NCBI RefSeq assembly: GCF_013624435.2
Contig: NZ_CP061768.1
Coordinates: forward strand, 930,001 to 994,000
From: Nocardioides campestrisoli
GTDB taxonomy: Bacteria > Actinomycetota > Actinomycetes > Propionibacteriales > Nocardioidaceae
DNA length: 64,000 bases
Direction: 5' to 3'
Shown: positions 49,534-58,634 of the stretch, in pieces
Numbering within the stretch: the stretch's first letter is position 1
Layout of the letters: the number at the start of each line of letters is the position of its first letter
Position numbers and translations under genes: made by a program
Notes under the pieces: generated by a model
Databases searched by the model: none
What the model saw: the letters and a program-made list of their open reading frames with translations, nothing else
Told to the model about the DNA's origin: nothing

Positions 49534-50672
49534 GCCGGATCAACGTGATGGAGCCCTGGCTGGGCCAGGAGGAGGCCCAGGCGCTGGCCGCCGTCATCGC
49601 GTCCGGCTGGGTGGCCCAGGGCCCCCGCGTGGCGGAGTTCGAGGACGCGTTCGCCCAGCAGCAGCAGGCCGGGCACGCGGTGGCGGTCTCCAGCTGCACG
49701 ACCGGGCTTCACCTGGCGCTCCTGGTCTGCGGGGTGCAGGGCGGGGACGACGTGGTGCTCCCGTCCTTCTCCTTCGTCGCCACCGCCAACGCGGCCACCT
49801 ATCTCGGTGCCCGGCCGGTCTTCTGCGACGTCGACCCGCTGACCGGCAACGTCACGGCCGAGACCGTGGCCGCAGCCCTGACCCCCGCCACCACCGCCGT
49901 CGTCGTGGTGGACCAGGGCGGGGTGCCGGTGGACCTGGCGCCCATCCGGGCGCTCTGCGACCCGCTGGGGATCGTCGTGGTCGAGGACGCCGCCTGCGGC
50001 GCCGGGTCGACGTACGCCGGAGCGCCGGTGGGCGCGGGGGCCGAGATCGCGGCCTGGTCCTTCCACCCGCGCAAGCTGCTGACCACCGGCGAGGGCGGGA
50101 TGGTCACCACGTCGCGGGCGGACTGGGCGCAACGCGCGCGCCGTCTGCGCGAGCACGCCATGAGCGTGTCGGCCGCCGACCGGCACGCCAGCGTGCTGGC
50201 CCCGCCGGAGGAGTACGCCGAGGTCGGCTTCAACTACCGGATGACCGACCTGCAGGCGGCGGTCGGGATCGTGCAGCTGGGCAAGCTCGACTCCATGGTG
50301 TCGAGGCGCCGCGAGCTCGCGGCCGGCTACGCCAAGGCGATCGACGAGATCGAGGGGCTTCGACTGGTGGCCGACCCACCCGGCGGCACCACCAACTTCC
50401 AGTCCTGCTGGGTCGAGGTGTCCGCGGAGTTCCCGCTGAGCCGCGAGGAGCTGATGGCGCACCTCGCCGGGGCCGACATCTCGGCCCGGCGCGGCATCAT
50501 GGCCGCGCACCGGCAGCCGGCGTACGCCGGACGCGACACCGGGGGGGTGCCGCTGCCGGTGACCGAGCGGCTCACCGACAACACCCTCATCCTGCCGTTG
50601 CACCACCGGCTCTCCGAGTCCGAGCACGCCCGGGTCTCCGAGGCTCTGCGCACCGCGGGGCGACGTCGATGA
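49530..50672 (+). CDS. DegT/DnrJ/EryC1/StrS aminotransferase (first)
   Basis: The product has 380 residues of the PLP-dependent sugar aminotransferase family. It starts INVMEPWLGQEEAQALAAVI; the PLP site includes SSCTTGLHLALLV and VVEDAACGAG (Asp binding the pyridine N), with the Schiff-base Lys in WSFHPRKLLTTGEGGM. LPLHHRLSESEHARV near the end is also typical. It transfers an amino group from glutamate to a keto-sugar nucleotide. Paired with a second DegT enzyme in the same operon, it suggests either a diamino sugar or two different amino sugars. ATGA overlaps on both sides. Confidence 0.92.
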   Translation: MSRINVMEPWLGQEEAQALAAVIASGWVAQGPRVAEFEDAFAQQQQAGHAVAVSSCTTGLHLALLVCGVQGGDDVVLPSFSFVATANAATYLGARPVFCDVDPLTGNVTAETVAAALTPATTAVVVVDQGGVPVDLAPIRALCDPLGIVVVEDAACGAGSTYAGAPVGAGAEIAAWSFHPRKLLTTGEGGMVTTSRADWAQRARRLREHAMSVSAADRHASVLAPPEEYAEVGFNYRMTDLQAAVGIVQLGKLDSMVSRRRELAAGYAKAIDEIEGLRLVADPPGGTTNFQSCWVEVSAEFPLSREELMAHLAGADISARRGIMAAHRQPAYAGRDTGGVPLPVTERLTDNTLILPLHHRLSESEHARVSEALRTAGRRR

Positions 50673-51319
50673 CCGGCCTGCTCGTGGTCGCGGCCAGCGG
50701 CCTGGCCCGCGAGGTGCTCGCGGTGGAGTCCCAGCTGGGCCGGTACCCGCGGATCGCGGTCCTGGACGACGACCGGACGCTGTGGGGCAGTGAGCTGGCA
50801 GGGCACCCGGTGGTGGGCGGCATCGACCTCGTCGCCGAGTACCCCGACCACGACGTGCTCGTCTGTGCCGGCCGGGGGCAGACGCGCCGTGCGCTGGTGG
50901 AGCGCCTCTCCGAGCACGGGGTGGGCACGTCGCGCTACCCCACCTGCATCCACCCGCAGGTGCTGGTGCCCGAGAGCTGCCGGATCGACGCCGGCTGCGT
51001 CGTGCTGGGCGGCGTGGTGATGACCGCCGACGTCCGGTTGTCTGCCCACGTGGTGGTGATGCCGCACGTGACCCTCACCCACGACGACGTCGTGGACGAG
51101 TTCGCCACCCTGTGTGCCGGGGTGCAGCTGGGGGGCGGGGTGCGCATCGGACCGATGGCGTACCTCGGCATGTCCTCCAGCGTGCGGGAGGGCCGGAACG
51201 TCGGCCCCGAAGCAGTGCTCGGGATGGGGGCGGCCCTGACCCGTCACCTCCCGGCCGGGGAGACCTGGGTGGGCGTCCCCGCCCGGCGCAGCAGCACAGC
51301 CGTGGAGGTGGAGAGATGA
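50669..51319 (+). CDS. NeuD/PglD-type sugar O/N-acyltransferase
   Basis: The product has 216 residues. The N-terminal Rossmann-like subdomain (LLVVAASGLAREVLAVE, then HDVLVCAGRGQTRRALVERL) and the C-terminal left-handed beta-helix with hexapeptide repeats (CIHPQVLVPESCRIDAGCVV; RIGPMAYLGMSSSVREG; VGPEAVLGMGAALTRHLP) define the sialic acid O-acetyltransferase NeuD / UDP-amino-sugar N-acetyltransferase PglD family. Following an aminotransferase, it most likely N-acylates the new amino group. It is coupled to neighbours by ATGA on both sides. Confidence 0.88.
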   Translation: MTGLLVVAASGLAREVLAVESQLGRYPRIAVLDDDRTLWGSELAGHPVVGGIDLVAEYPDHDVLVCAGRGQTRRALVERLSEHGVGTSRYPTCIHPQVLVPESCRIDAGCVVLGGVVMTADVRLSAHVVVMPHVTLTHDDVVDEFATLCAGVQLGGGVRIGPMAYLGMSSSVREGRNVGPEAVLGMGAALTRHLPAGETWVGVPARRSSTAVEVER

Positions 51320-52452
51320 GCATTCCGTTCGTGGACCTGGAAGCCCAGCACGCCGAGATCGCCGACGAGGTGCGGACGGGCGTCGAGGACGTCTTCGCGC
51401 GCACCGCGTTCGTGGCAGGGGCGGAGGTGTCGCTCTTCGAGCAGGAGTATGCCGCGTACCTCGGCGCCGGGCACTGCGTCGGGGTCGCCAACGGCACCGA
51501 CGCCCTCGAGCTCGCCCTGCGCGGCGCCGGTGTGCGAGCCGGGGGAGAGGTGATCCTTCCTGCCAACACGTTCATCGCCACCGCCGAGGCGGTCTCGCGG
51601 ATCGGCGCGGTGCCGGTGCTGGTCGACGTCGACGAGGAGCACCTGCTGATCGACCCGACCCGGGTCGAGGAGAAGCTCGGCGCCCGCACCCAGGCGGTCG
51701 TGCCGGTGCACCTGTTCGGTCAGGCGGCCCCCGTCGACCAGGTCCAGGCGCTGTGCGCCGACGCGGGCATCCCGGTCGTCGAGGACGCGGCCCAGTCCCA
51801 GGGAGCCCGCCGCCACGGCATGGCCGCCGGCACGCTCGGACAGGCCGCAGCGACCAGCTTCTACCCCGGCAAGAACCTCGGGGCCGCCGGTGACGCGGGT
51901 GCCGTGACGACCCCGGACGAGGCGCTCGCGGCCAGGGTCCGCGTCCTCGCCGCCCACGGGTCCCCGACCAGGTACAGGCACGACGTGATCGGCATGAACT
52001 CTCGGCTGGACACCATCCAGGCGGTCTACCTGCGGGCCAAGCTGGCGCGTCTGGAGAAGTGGAACCAGCTGCGGCGCGACGCCGCCGACCGGTACGCCGC
52101 GCTGCTCGCCGGCCTCGAACCCGCGGGGCTCCGTCTCCCACGAGTGGCCCCGGGCAACGAGCACGTGTGGCACCTGTACGTCGTCCGCGTGCCCGAGCGC
52201 GACCGGGTGCTGTCCGGGCTGGCTGAGCGCGGCATCGGCGCCGGCATCCACTATCCCACGCCCGTGCACCTGACCCCTGCCTACGCCGGCCTGGGGCAGG
52301 GTCCGGGCACCTTCCCGGTGGCTGAGCGGGCGGCCGGGCAGATCTTGTCCCTGCCGATGCACCCCCACCTCACCGTCGGCCAGCAGGAGGCGGTGGCGCA
52401 GGCCCTCGCCGAGCTCCTGGTTCCTGAGGGAACCGGGGACGGGAGGCAGTGA
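51316..52452 (+). CDS. DegT/DnrJ/EryC1/StrS aminotransferase (second)
   Basis: The product has 378 residues. It starts IPFVDLEAQHAEIADEVR; GVANGTDALELALRGAGV, VLPANTFIATAEAVSRIG-type block, VVEDAAQSQGA and the PLP-Lys in SFYPGKNLGAAGDAG mark the family, closest to the FdtB/QdtB/WlbC 3-keto-sugar aminotransferase subgroup by the FYPGKNLGA motif. With the WlbA-like oxidoreductase upstream this fits formation of a 3-amino sugar. It differs strongly from the first DegT protein, so the pair is not a recent duplication. Junction with the next gene is TGATG. Confidence 0.92.
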   Translation: MSIPFVDLEAQHAEIADEVRTGVEDVFARTAFVAGAEVSLFEQEYAAYLGAGHCVGVANGTDALELALRGAGVRAGGEVILPANTFIATAEAVSRIGAVPVLVDVDEEHLLIDPTRVEEKLGARTQAVVPVHLFGQAAPVDQVQALCADAGIPVVEDAAQSQGARRHGMAAGTLGQAAATSFYPGKNLGAAGDAGAVTTPDEALAARVRVLAAHGSPTRYRHDVIGMNSRLDTIQAVYLRAKLARLEKWNQLRRDAADRYAALLAGLEPAGLRLPRVAPGNEHVWHLYVVRVPERDRVLSGLAERGIGAGIHYPTPVHLTPAYAGLGQGPGTFPVAERAAGQILSLPMHPHLTVGQQEAVAQALAELLVPEGTGDGRQ

Positions 52453-53930
52453 TGGGCCGGATCAAGGACCTGCGCGGCATGCTCGCGGCCCGTCGTACTG
52501 GTCGTCGTACGGCCCGCTCGGCTCCACGCGGAGCGGGTCCGCACGTGCTGATCGTCGTGCAGAACCTGCCGGTGCCGTTGGACCGCCGCGTCTGGCTCGA
52601 GTGCCAGGCCCTGGCCCCGCGCGGCTACCAGGTCAGCGTGATCTGCCCCAAGGGACCGGGCGACCCCGCACGGGAGGTCATCGACGGGGTGCACCTGTAC
52701 AAGTACCGTCCGCCGCCCGAGGCCAACGGGTTGGCCGGCTACGCCCTCGAGTTCGCCTACTGCTGGCTGCGCACCGCGTGGCTCTCGCGCTCGGTGTGGC
52801 GCGACCACCCGTTCGACGTGCTGCAGGCGTGCAACCCGCCGGACACCTACTGGCTGCTCGCGCGCTGGTGGAGACGGCGGGGTGTCCGCTTCCTGTTCGA
52901 CCACCACGACCTCAACCCCGAGCTCTTCCTCTCCCGCTTCGGGGAGCCGACCGGGCTGCGAGAGCGCGCCGAGCTGTGGGCCCTGCGTTGGCTGGAGCGC
53001 CGCACCTTCGCCGCCGCGGACAAGGTCACCTCCACCAACGAGTCCTACCGCCGAGTGGCGCTGGAGCGCGGCGGCCTGGACCCGGCGGACGTGACGGTGG
53101 TGCGCAGCGGTCCGGACACCCGTCGGATGCGCCCCGTCGTGCCGACGCCCACGGTGCCGGAGGGCAAGGAGACGTTCACCCTGGCCTACGTGGGGATCAT
53201 GGGTCCCCAGGACGGCGTGGACACGGTGCTGCACGTGATGGACGAGCTGGTGCACCGGCGCGGACGCCAGGACGTGCGCGCGGTGCTGATGGGCTTCGGC
53301 GACCGCCTGGCGGACCTGCGACGCGAGAGTGGGGAGCGGCAGCTGGACCACGTCGTGGAGTTCACCGGCCGGGTCGACCAGCTGGGGATGGCCGCGCACC
53401 TGAGCAACGCCGACGTGGGTCTGTGCCCCGACCTGAAGTCCCCGCTCAACGACCTCTCCACGATGAACAAGACCATGGAGTACATGGCGTACTGCCTGCC
53501 CTCGGTCTCCTTCGACCTGGTGGAGACCCGGATCAGCGGGGGAGACACGGTGCTCTACGTCCCCAGCGGCGACGTGGGGGCCTTCTCCGACGCAGTCGAG
53601 CGGCTGCTCGACGACGACGACCTGCGTGTCGAGCTGGGGCTGCGGGCTCGGAGCCGAGTCGCCGACGAGCTGGACTGGCAGGCCCAGGCGGCGGCGTACG
53701 TCTCGGTGCTGGACTCGCTCACCGGTCGCTCCACGACTGCCCCGCCCGAGTCCATCGCCACGCGGCGGTCGCACGACGAGCTGGGCCGGCCCTACATCGA
53801 CCTCCACGACCCCGTCGCCCTGGCCGACTTCGTGCGTCACCGGGCGCGCACCCGGCGTCCCCGACGTACCCCGGGCTACGGCGTCCTCGGACCGGTGCCG
53901 TCGGCGGTCGCCCCCGAGGTGGACCTGTGA
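52452..53930 (+). CDS. GT4-family glycosyltransferase
   Basis: The product has 492 residues. Basic N-terminus, then a GT-B start HVLIVVQNLPVPLDRRVWLECQAL, LFDHHDLNPELFLSRFGEP, VVRSGPDTRRMRP and the nucleotide-sugar region LAYVGIMGPQDGVDTVLHVMDEL, LCPDLKSPLNDLSTMNKTMEYMAY. It extends an undecaprenyl-linked sugar on the cytosolic face. A Pro/Arg-rich C-terminal extension of about 60 residues follows the domain. The ATG at 52452 is used because GGGAGG fits it better than the GTG 3 nt before. The end overlaps the next start by GTGA. Confidence 0.9.
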   Translation: MGRIKDLRGMLAARRTGRRTARSAPRGAGPHVLIVVQNLPVPLDRRVWLECQALAPRGYQVSVICPKGPGDPAREVIDGVHLYKYRPPPEANGLAGYALEFAYCWLRTAWLSRSVWRDHPFDVLQACNPPDTYWLLARWWRRRGVRFLFDHHDLNPELFLSRFGEPTGLRERAELWALRWLERRTFAAADKVTSTNESYRRVALERGGLDPADVTVVRSGPDTRRMRPVVPTPTVPEGKETFTLAYVGIMGPQDGVDTVLHVMDELVHRRGRQDVRAVLMGFGDRLADLRRESGERQLDHVVEFTGRVDQLGMAAHLSNADVGLCPDLKSPLNDLSTMNKTMEYMAYCLPSVSFDLVETRISGGDTVLYVPSGDVGAFSDAVERLLDDDDLRVELGLRARSRVADELDWQAQAAAYVSVLDSLTGRSTTAPPESIATRRSHDELGRPYIDLHDPVALADFVRHRARTRRPRRTPGYGVLGPVPSAVAPEVDL

Positions 53931-55129
53931 CGCTGGAATCCACGGGCACCGTCGGCACCGTCGGCTCGGTGCTCTTCTCGGCCCAGGACTACTGGTACCA
54001 CAATCGCGCTCACTCGGACGTCCAGCTGGCGCGGGCGCTGTCGGCCGACCGGCCGGTGCTGCTCGTCAACAGCCTGGGCATGCGGATGCCGCGGCGCGGC
54101 TCGACCACGCAGCCGCTCCGCCGGGTGGCGCGCAAGCTGACCAGCACCCTCCGGGCGCTGCGCAGGCCGGAGCCGAGGCACCCGCAGCTCTACGTGATGA
54201 CCCCGATCAGCGTGCCGGTCTTCGCGAGCCCTCGGCTGAGCCGGCTCAACGCGTGGTCGGTGCACGTCCAGGTGCGGATGGCCGCCCGCCTGGTCGGCAT
54301 CCGCGTCCCGGACGTGCTGGTCACGCTGCCGACGGCGTGGGAGGTGGCCCGCCTGCTGCGCTCGCGCCGCGTGGTGGTCAACCGCTCCGACCGCTACTCC
54401 AGCCTGCCCGAGGCGGACTCCGGGCTGATCGGACGCCTCGAGCGGTCGATGCTCGGTGCCTGTGACGCGGCCGTCTATGTCAGCACCGCGCTGATGGCCG
54501 AGGAGCAGCCCCTGGTCCGGGCCGGGGCCGGGCAGGCGGTGCTGCTGGGGCACGGCGTGGACCTGGCGCACTTCGACCCCGCGGCGACGGGTCCGGAGCC
54601 GACGGACCTGGCTGCGGTGCCCCACCCCCGCGTCGGGTTCTTCGGCGGGATCGACGACTACGTGGTGGACCTGCCGCTGGTACGCCGGTTGGCCGAGGCT
54701 CTGCCCGACGTCTCGGTGGTCCTCGTCGGGGCCGCCACCTGTCCCCTGGACGACCTGCTCGCGCTGCCCAACGTGCACTGGCTGGGGATGAAGTCCTACG
54801 ACGAGATCCCGCGCTACGGCGCCGGGTTCGACGTGGCGATCATGCCCTGGCTGCAGAACGACTGGATCCGGTTCTGCAACCCGGTCAAGACCAAGGAGTA
54901 CCTCGCTCTCGGCCTGCCGGTGGTGACCACGCCGTACCCGGAGGCCAGCGCTCACCTCGACGTGCTGGCCGTCGCGCAGGGGCCCGACGACTTCGTGGCC
55001 AAGGTCGCGCAGGCGTTGGCCGGCGAGTCGGTCGGCACCCCGGAGAGCCGCCGGGCCTCGGTCCTGGACGACTCGTGGTCGTCGCGCGCCGACGTGCTGC
55101 GCACGCTCTTCGCGGGTCGGGAGGACTGA
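53927..55129 (+). CDS. GT-B glycosyltransferase (TuaH/GT1-like)
   Basis: The product has 400 residues. It begins with VLFSAQDYWYHNRAHSDVQLAR, a form seen in TuaH-type and related glycosyltransferases of polysaccharide loci. Later blocks are VNRSDRYSSLPE, VLLGHGVDLAHFDP, PRVGFFGGIDDYVVDLPLVRRLAEAL, VHWLGMKSYDEIPRYGAGFDVAIMPW and CNPVKTKEYLALGLPVVTTPY. The donor is unknown. GTG 53927 overlaps the preceding stop; the asnB-like gene follows after 3 nt. Confidence 0.88.
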   Translation: MTLESTGTVGTVGSVLFSAQDYWYHNRAHSDVQLARALSADRPVLLVNSLGMRMPRRGSTTQPLRRVARKLTSTLRALRRPEPRHPQLYVMTPISVPVFASPRLSRLNAWSVHVQVRMAARLVGIRVPDVLVTLPTAWEVARLLRSRRVVVNRSDRYSSLPEADSGLIGRLERSMLGACDAAVYVSTALMAEEQPLVRAGAGQAVLLGHGVDLAHFDPAATGPEPTDLAAVPHPRVGFFGGIDDYVVDLPLVRRLAEALPDVSVVLVGAATCPLDDLLALPNVHWLGMKSYDEIPRYGAGFDVAIMPWLQNDWIRFCNPVKTKEYLALGLPVVTTPYPEASAHLDVLAVAQGPDDFVAKVAQALAGESVGTPESRRASVLDDSWSSRADVLRTLFAGRED

Positions 55130-55132
55130 GCC

Positions 55133-56989
55133 GTGTGCGGTGTGGCGGGGATCAGGAGGTTCGACGGGCAACCGGTCGACGAGGAGGACCTGCGCGCCAT
55201 GATGCGGGTCCTGGCCCACCGGGGGCCGGACGACCAGGGGCTCGTGGTCCGGGGACCGGTGGGCTTCGCCCACGTCCGGCTCTCCATCATCGACCTCGCC
55301 GGCTCGCCGCAGCCGATGGCCACCCCCGGCGGCCGTCACCTGCTCTCCTTCAACGGCGAGATCTTCAACTACCGCGACCTGAGACGACGGAGCGACCACG
55401 ACTTCCGCACCGACGGGGACACCGAGGTCGTGCTGGCCACCGTGGCCCGGCGCGGACCGCGGGGTGCGGGGGAGTTCGTGGGCCAGTTCGCCTTCGCCCA
55501 CCACGACTTCGGCACGGACCGGACCTGGCTGGTGCGCGACCGCGCCGGCGTGCTCCCGCTGTACTACTACGTGGACGGGGAGCGGCTGGTCTTCGCCTCC
55601 GAGATCAAGGCGCTGCTGGAGGTGCTCGGGGACAAGGTGCGACTGGACCGGGACCAGGTGCGCAGCTACCTCCGAGCCCGGGCGGTGCACGCCCCCGCGA
55701 CGCTGTTCGCCGGCATCGCCAAGGTGCCGCCGGGGCACGTCGTGGAGGTCTCGGGCCGGGGCGAGGTCGTGGTCGCGCCGTACTGGCAGCTGCCCTCTCC
55801 CGAGGACGTGCTGGACTGCACGCCCGCGGAGGCCGTCGACCTGGTCGAGGAGGGCCTGCGCTCCGCGGTGGATGCGTCCCTGGTGGCCGACGTGCCGGTC
55901 GGCGCCTACCTGTCCGGCGGGGTGGACAGCAGCCTGGTCGTGGCGCTGGCCGAGGCAGCCAGGCGCCGGGCCGGCAGCAACGAGCCGATCGCCACGTTCA
56001 GCGCCGAGTTCGGCGACCCACGCTTCGACGAGACCGAGTACTCCACCCTGGTCAGCCAGATGTTCGGCACCGACCATCACCGGGTGCTGATCCAGCCCGA
56101 GGACTTCCGGGGCAGCTGGGAGCACCTGACGTGGCACCGCGACGCTCCGGTCAGCGAGCCGGCGGACATCGCCGTGGCTCAGCTGGCCACCGCAGCGCGT
56201 CAGCAGGTCAAGGTGGTGCTCTCCGGGGAAGGCAGTGACGAGCTGTTCGGCGGCTATCCCAAGTACCGGTACGCCGGCGCCACGGCGCTGGCGGACCGGC
56301 TGCCGGCGCGGGCCCGGACCATCGGTGCGCGGGCGCTGGAGCGTGCGCTGCCCGCCGGTCGCGGCAAGCTGCGGATCGCGGTCCGGGCGCTGACCGGCGA
56401 GCCTCGGACCAGGATGGAGGACTGGTTCGCCCCGTTCACCGACTACGAGATCGACGCGCTGCTCGGCACCTCGCACCGGCCTGCCGCGCGCACCGTGGGG
56501 CACCGCGATCCCATCGACCTGATGGGACGCCTGGACTTCGACACCTGGCTCCCGGACAACCTCCTGGAACGGGGGGACCGGATGTCCATGGCGTCCTCGC
56601 TGGAGCTGCGGCCTCCGTTCCTGGACCACCGGCTGGTGGAGCTCGCCTACCGCCTCCCGAGCGCGGTGAAGGTGCGTCAGGGCCAGACGAAGTGGGTGCT
56701 CAAGGAGGTCGCGCGCCGGTACCTTCCCGGGCGGGTCGTCGACCGGCCGAAGGTGGGCTTCCGGGTCCCCCTGGACACCTGGTTCCGAGGGGAGCTCCAG
56801 GAGCTGGCCCGGGACCTGCTCAGCGGGCCCGGCTCGTTCGTGGAGTCGCTGATGGACCCTGCGGTGGTGGCGGCCCTCCTGGACGACCACGCCCGAGGAC
56901 GCCGCGACGAGGAGATCCGGATCTGGACGCTGCTCTCGCTGGAGATGTGGGGCCGGCGGTTCTTCGTCGGGCAGCACGTCGGTGTGTGA
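55133..56989 (+). CDS. AsnB-type glutamine-dependent amidotransferase
   Basis: The product has 618 residues with a GTG start that places Cys2 (MCGVAGIRRF) as nucleophile of the class II glutaminase. RLSIIDLAG, SFNGEIFNY and DGDTEV follow as expected. The synthetase domain has the ATP-pyrophosphatase loop SGGVDSSLV (about residue 262) and LSGEGSDELFGGYPKYRY. In EPS loci such AsnB homologues often amidate sugar carboxylates, for example uronic acids, rather than aspartate; the operon context supports that here, but free asparagine synthesis cannot be excluded. It is the last clearly coupled gene. Confidence 0.92.
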   Translation: MCGVAGIRRFDGQPVDEEDLRAMMRVLAHRGPDDQGLVVRGPVGFAHVRLSIIDLAGSPQPMATPGGRHLLSFNGEIFNYRDLRRRSDHDFRTDGDTEVVLATVARRGPRGAGEFVGQFAFAHHDFGTDRTWLVRDRAGVLPLYYYVDGERLVFASEIKALLEVLGDKVRLDRDQVRSYLRARAVHAPATLFAGIAKVPPGHVVEVSGRGEVVVAPYWQLPSPEDVLDCTPAEAVDLVEEGLRSAVDASLVADVPVGAYLSGGVDSSLVVALAEAARRRAGSNEPIATFSAEFGDPRFDETEYSTLVSQMFGTDHHRVLIQPEDFRGSWEHLTWHRDAPVSEPADIAVAQLATAARQQVKVVLSGEGSDELFGGYPKYRYAGATALADRLPARARTIGARALERALPAGRGKLRIAVRALTGEPRTRMEDWFAPFTDYEIDALLGTSHRPAARTVGHRDPIDLMGRLDFDTWLPDNLLERGDRMSMASSLELRPPFLDHRLVELAYRLPSAVKVRQGQTKWVLKEVARRYLPGRVVDRPKVGFRVPLDTWFRGELQELARDLLSGPGSFVESLMDPAVVAALLDDHARGRRDEEIRIWTLLSLEMWGRRFFVGQHVGV

Positions 56990-57015
56990 CTCCCCTCTCA
57001 GGATATTGGTGAAGC

Positions 57016-58470
57016 ATGGATGACCCACGCAGCGGCACCGGCCCGAGCTTCACCGTGAAGCGACTGGCCCTCGTCCTTGTCCTGTGCGCCGCGCTGGGCG
57101 CCGGGGCTCTCGCCGCTTCCGAGGCGTCCCGGCCCGGAGGACAGCCGGGACGTCAGTCCGACGCCGCGCAGGGATCGCCGTCCGGGGCCGACGAGGCTCG
57201 CGACGGCCAGTCGCCCGCAGCCGAGCTGGACGGTGAAGCGGGCACGGCAGCACCCGACGCCCAGTCCGGTGCCGGGTCGGCGCCGGACACCGCGGTCACC
57301 GGCAAGGAGCGGGGCCTGCGGTTCCGCCCGTCGGTGACCGGCCACGTCACGAGTCTGGGGTTCTACCGGCTCAAGGGGGACCGCCGCCGCCACGCGGCAC
57401 GGGTCTGGAGCGGGTCGGGGACCCTCCTCGCCAAGGTCGTGCTGCCCGCCACCGAGACGGTCGGCTGGCAGCAGGTGGTCCTGCCGACGCCGGTGGCGGT
57501 GAGCCGCGGCACCACCTACCTCGCCTCGGTCTCCGTCCCCGCCGGAGTGCCGTTCGCCGTCAAGCGCCGCTCGGCACGCGTACCCGGCTACACCACGGTG
57601 AGCGGCGCCGTCGGGCCCCGAGGGCGGTTCCCGGCCACCGCGCTCGCCGAGCGCCGGTTCCGGGTGCGCCCCGTGGTCACCGCGGGCTCGATCTCGCGTG
57701 GGGGCTTCCCGGGCGCGGGGAACACGGGGGTGCCGGACGGGGTGGCGCTGACGACGTACTCGGGCCCGATGACGGTGAGAGTGGCGGGGACGGTGATCGA
57801 TGCCAAGCAGGTCACGGGCCGGTTGGTGATCAAGGCGCCGGACGTGGTGGTGAGGCGGAGCAGCGTCGACGGCACGGTGTTCGTGGAGCGGTCGGGGTCG
57901 TTGTCGATGTCCGACTCGACCGTGGACGGGGGCACGTCGGAGGACGCGGCGGTGAGTCAGTCGAACTTCTCCTTGCGGCGGGTGGAGGTCGTGGGTGCCC
58001 GGGCTTCGGTGGGGTGCGACGGCAACTGTGAGGTGATCGACTCGTGGTTGCACGGGCAGTACATGCCGCCGGGCAGTGACTGGCACGGTGACGGGTTCCT
58101 GTCCAACGGTGGCAGTGACATGGTGCTGCGGCACAACACGTTGGCGTGCGACTCCGAGCCGACGGACAACGGCGGCGCCTGCTCGGCGGCCCTGGCGGTG
58201 TACGGCGACTTCGCTCCGGTCACGAACCTGACCGTGGAGGGGAACCTCTTCGTGCCGAGCCCGGCGGGCTACTGCATGTACGGGGGCTACGACCCGGGCA
58301 AGCCGTTCGGAGGGGAGGCCTCGAACGTCCGGGTGGTCGACAACGTCTTCGCCCGAGGGCCCAACCGCAAGTGCGCGGTCTACGGCGCGGCGACGGCGGT
58401 GGCCCGGGGCGGCAGCAACGTGTTCAGCGGCAACACCTGGGACGACGGCAGACCGCTCAGGAGGCCGTAG
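57016..58470 (+). CDS. Secreted DUF4082/beta-helix protein, paralogue 1
   Basis: The product has 484 residues. N-terminal membrane or signal segment (LALVLVLCAALGAGALAAS), an Ala/Gly/Asp spacer, and a degenerate DUF4082 domain (about 100-215: FRPSVTGHVTSLGFYRLKG). From about 240 a right-handed beta-helix-type domain (GVALTTYSGPMTVRVAGTVI, then SMSDSTVDGGTSEDAAVSQS, later FAPVTNLTVEGNLFVPSPAG). The helix half is nearly the same as in the next gene. GATATT (57002-57007) 8 nt before the ATG suggests an own promoter. The central part uses many G-ending codons (ttg, gtg, tcg, cgg, agg), unlike the C-ending style elsewhere. An EPS-binding or EPS-modifying role is inferred from linkage only. Confidence 0.78.
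   Translation: MDDPRSGTGPSFTVKRLALVLVLCAALGAGALAASEASRPGGQPGRQSDAAQGSPSGADEARDGQSPAAELDGEAGTAAPDAQSGAGSAPDTAVTGKERGLRFRPSVTGHVTSLGFYRLKGDRRRHAARVWSGSGTLLAKVVLPATETVGWQQVVLPTPVAVSRGTTYLASVSVPAGVPFAVKRRSARVPGYTTVSGAVGPRGRFPATALAERRFRVRPVVTAGSISRGGFPGAGNTGVPDGVALTTYSGPMTVRVAGTVIDAKQVTGRLVIKAPDVVVRRSSVDGTVFVERSGSLSMSDSTVDGGTSEDAAVSQSNFSLRRVEVVGARASVGCDGNCEVIDSWLHGQYMPPGSDWHGDGFLSNGGSDMVLRHNTLACDSEPTDNGGACSAALAVYGDFAPVTNLTVEGNLFVPSPAGYCMYGGYDPGKPFGGEASNVRVVDNVFARGPNRKCAVYGAATAVARGGSNVFSGNTWDDGRPLRRP
57740..58470 (+). repeat. Long direct DNA repeat shared by the two beta-helix genes (copy 1)
   Basis: The C-terminal coding half matches 59368-60098 at a constant offset of about 1628 bp over most of its length. 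Whole stretches are the same, such as GACTGGCACGGTGACGGGTT and ATGGTGCTGCGGCACAACAC. Recombination between the copies would delete about 1.6 kb and fuse the two genes in frame. Confidence 0.7.
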
Positions 58471-58634
58471 CGGTCCGGGTGTCCGTTCTCCGGTGCTCGG
58501 TGGGCGTGCATGACTCATGGGGGGACGCTTGGGTCGCGGGTCCTGAGAAAGGCGCTCATATTGAAGAGATGCCGCCTTGTCCGTGGCGGTCGCCTGGGCC
58601 AAGTCCAGGTCCCCTCTGAGGAAGGCGCACTCCC

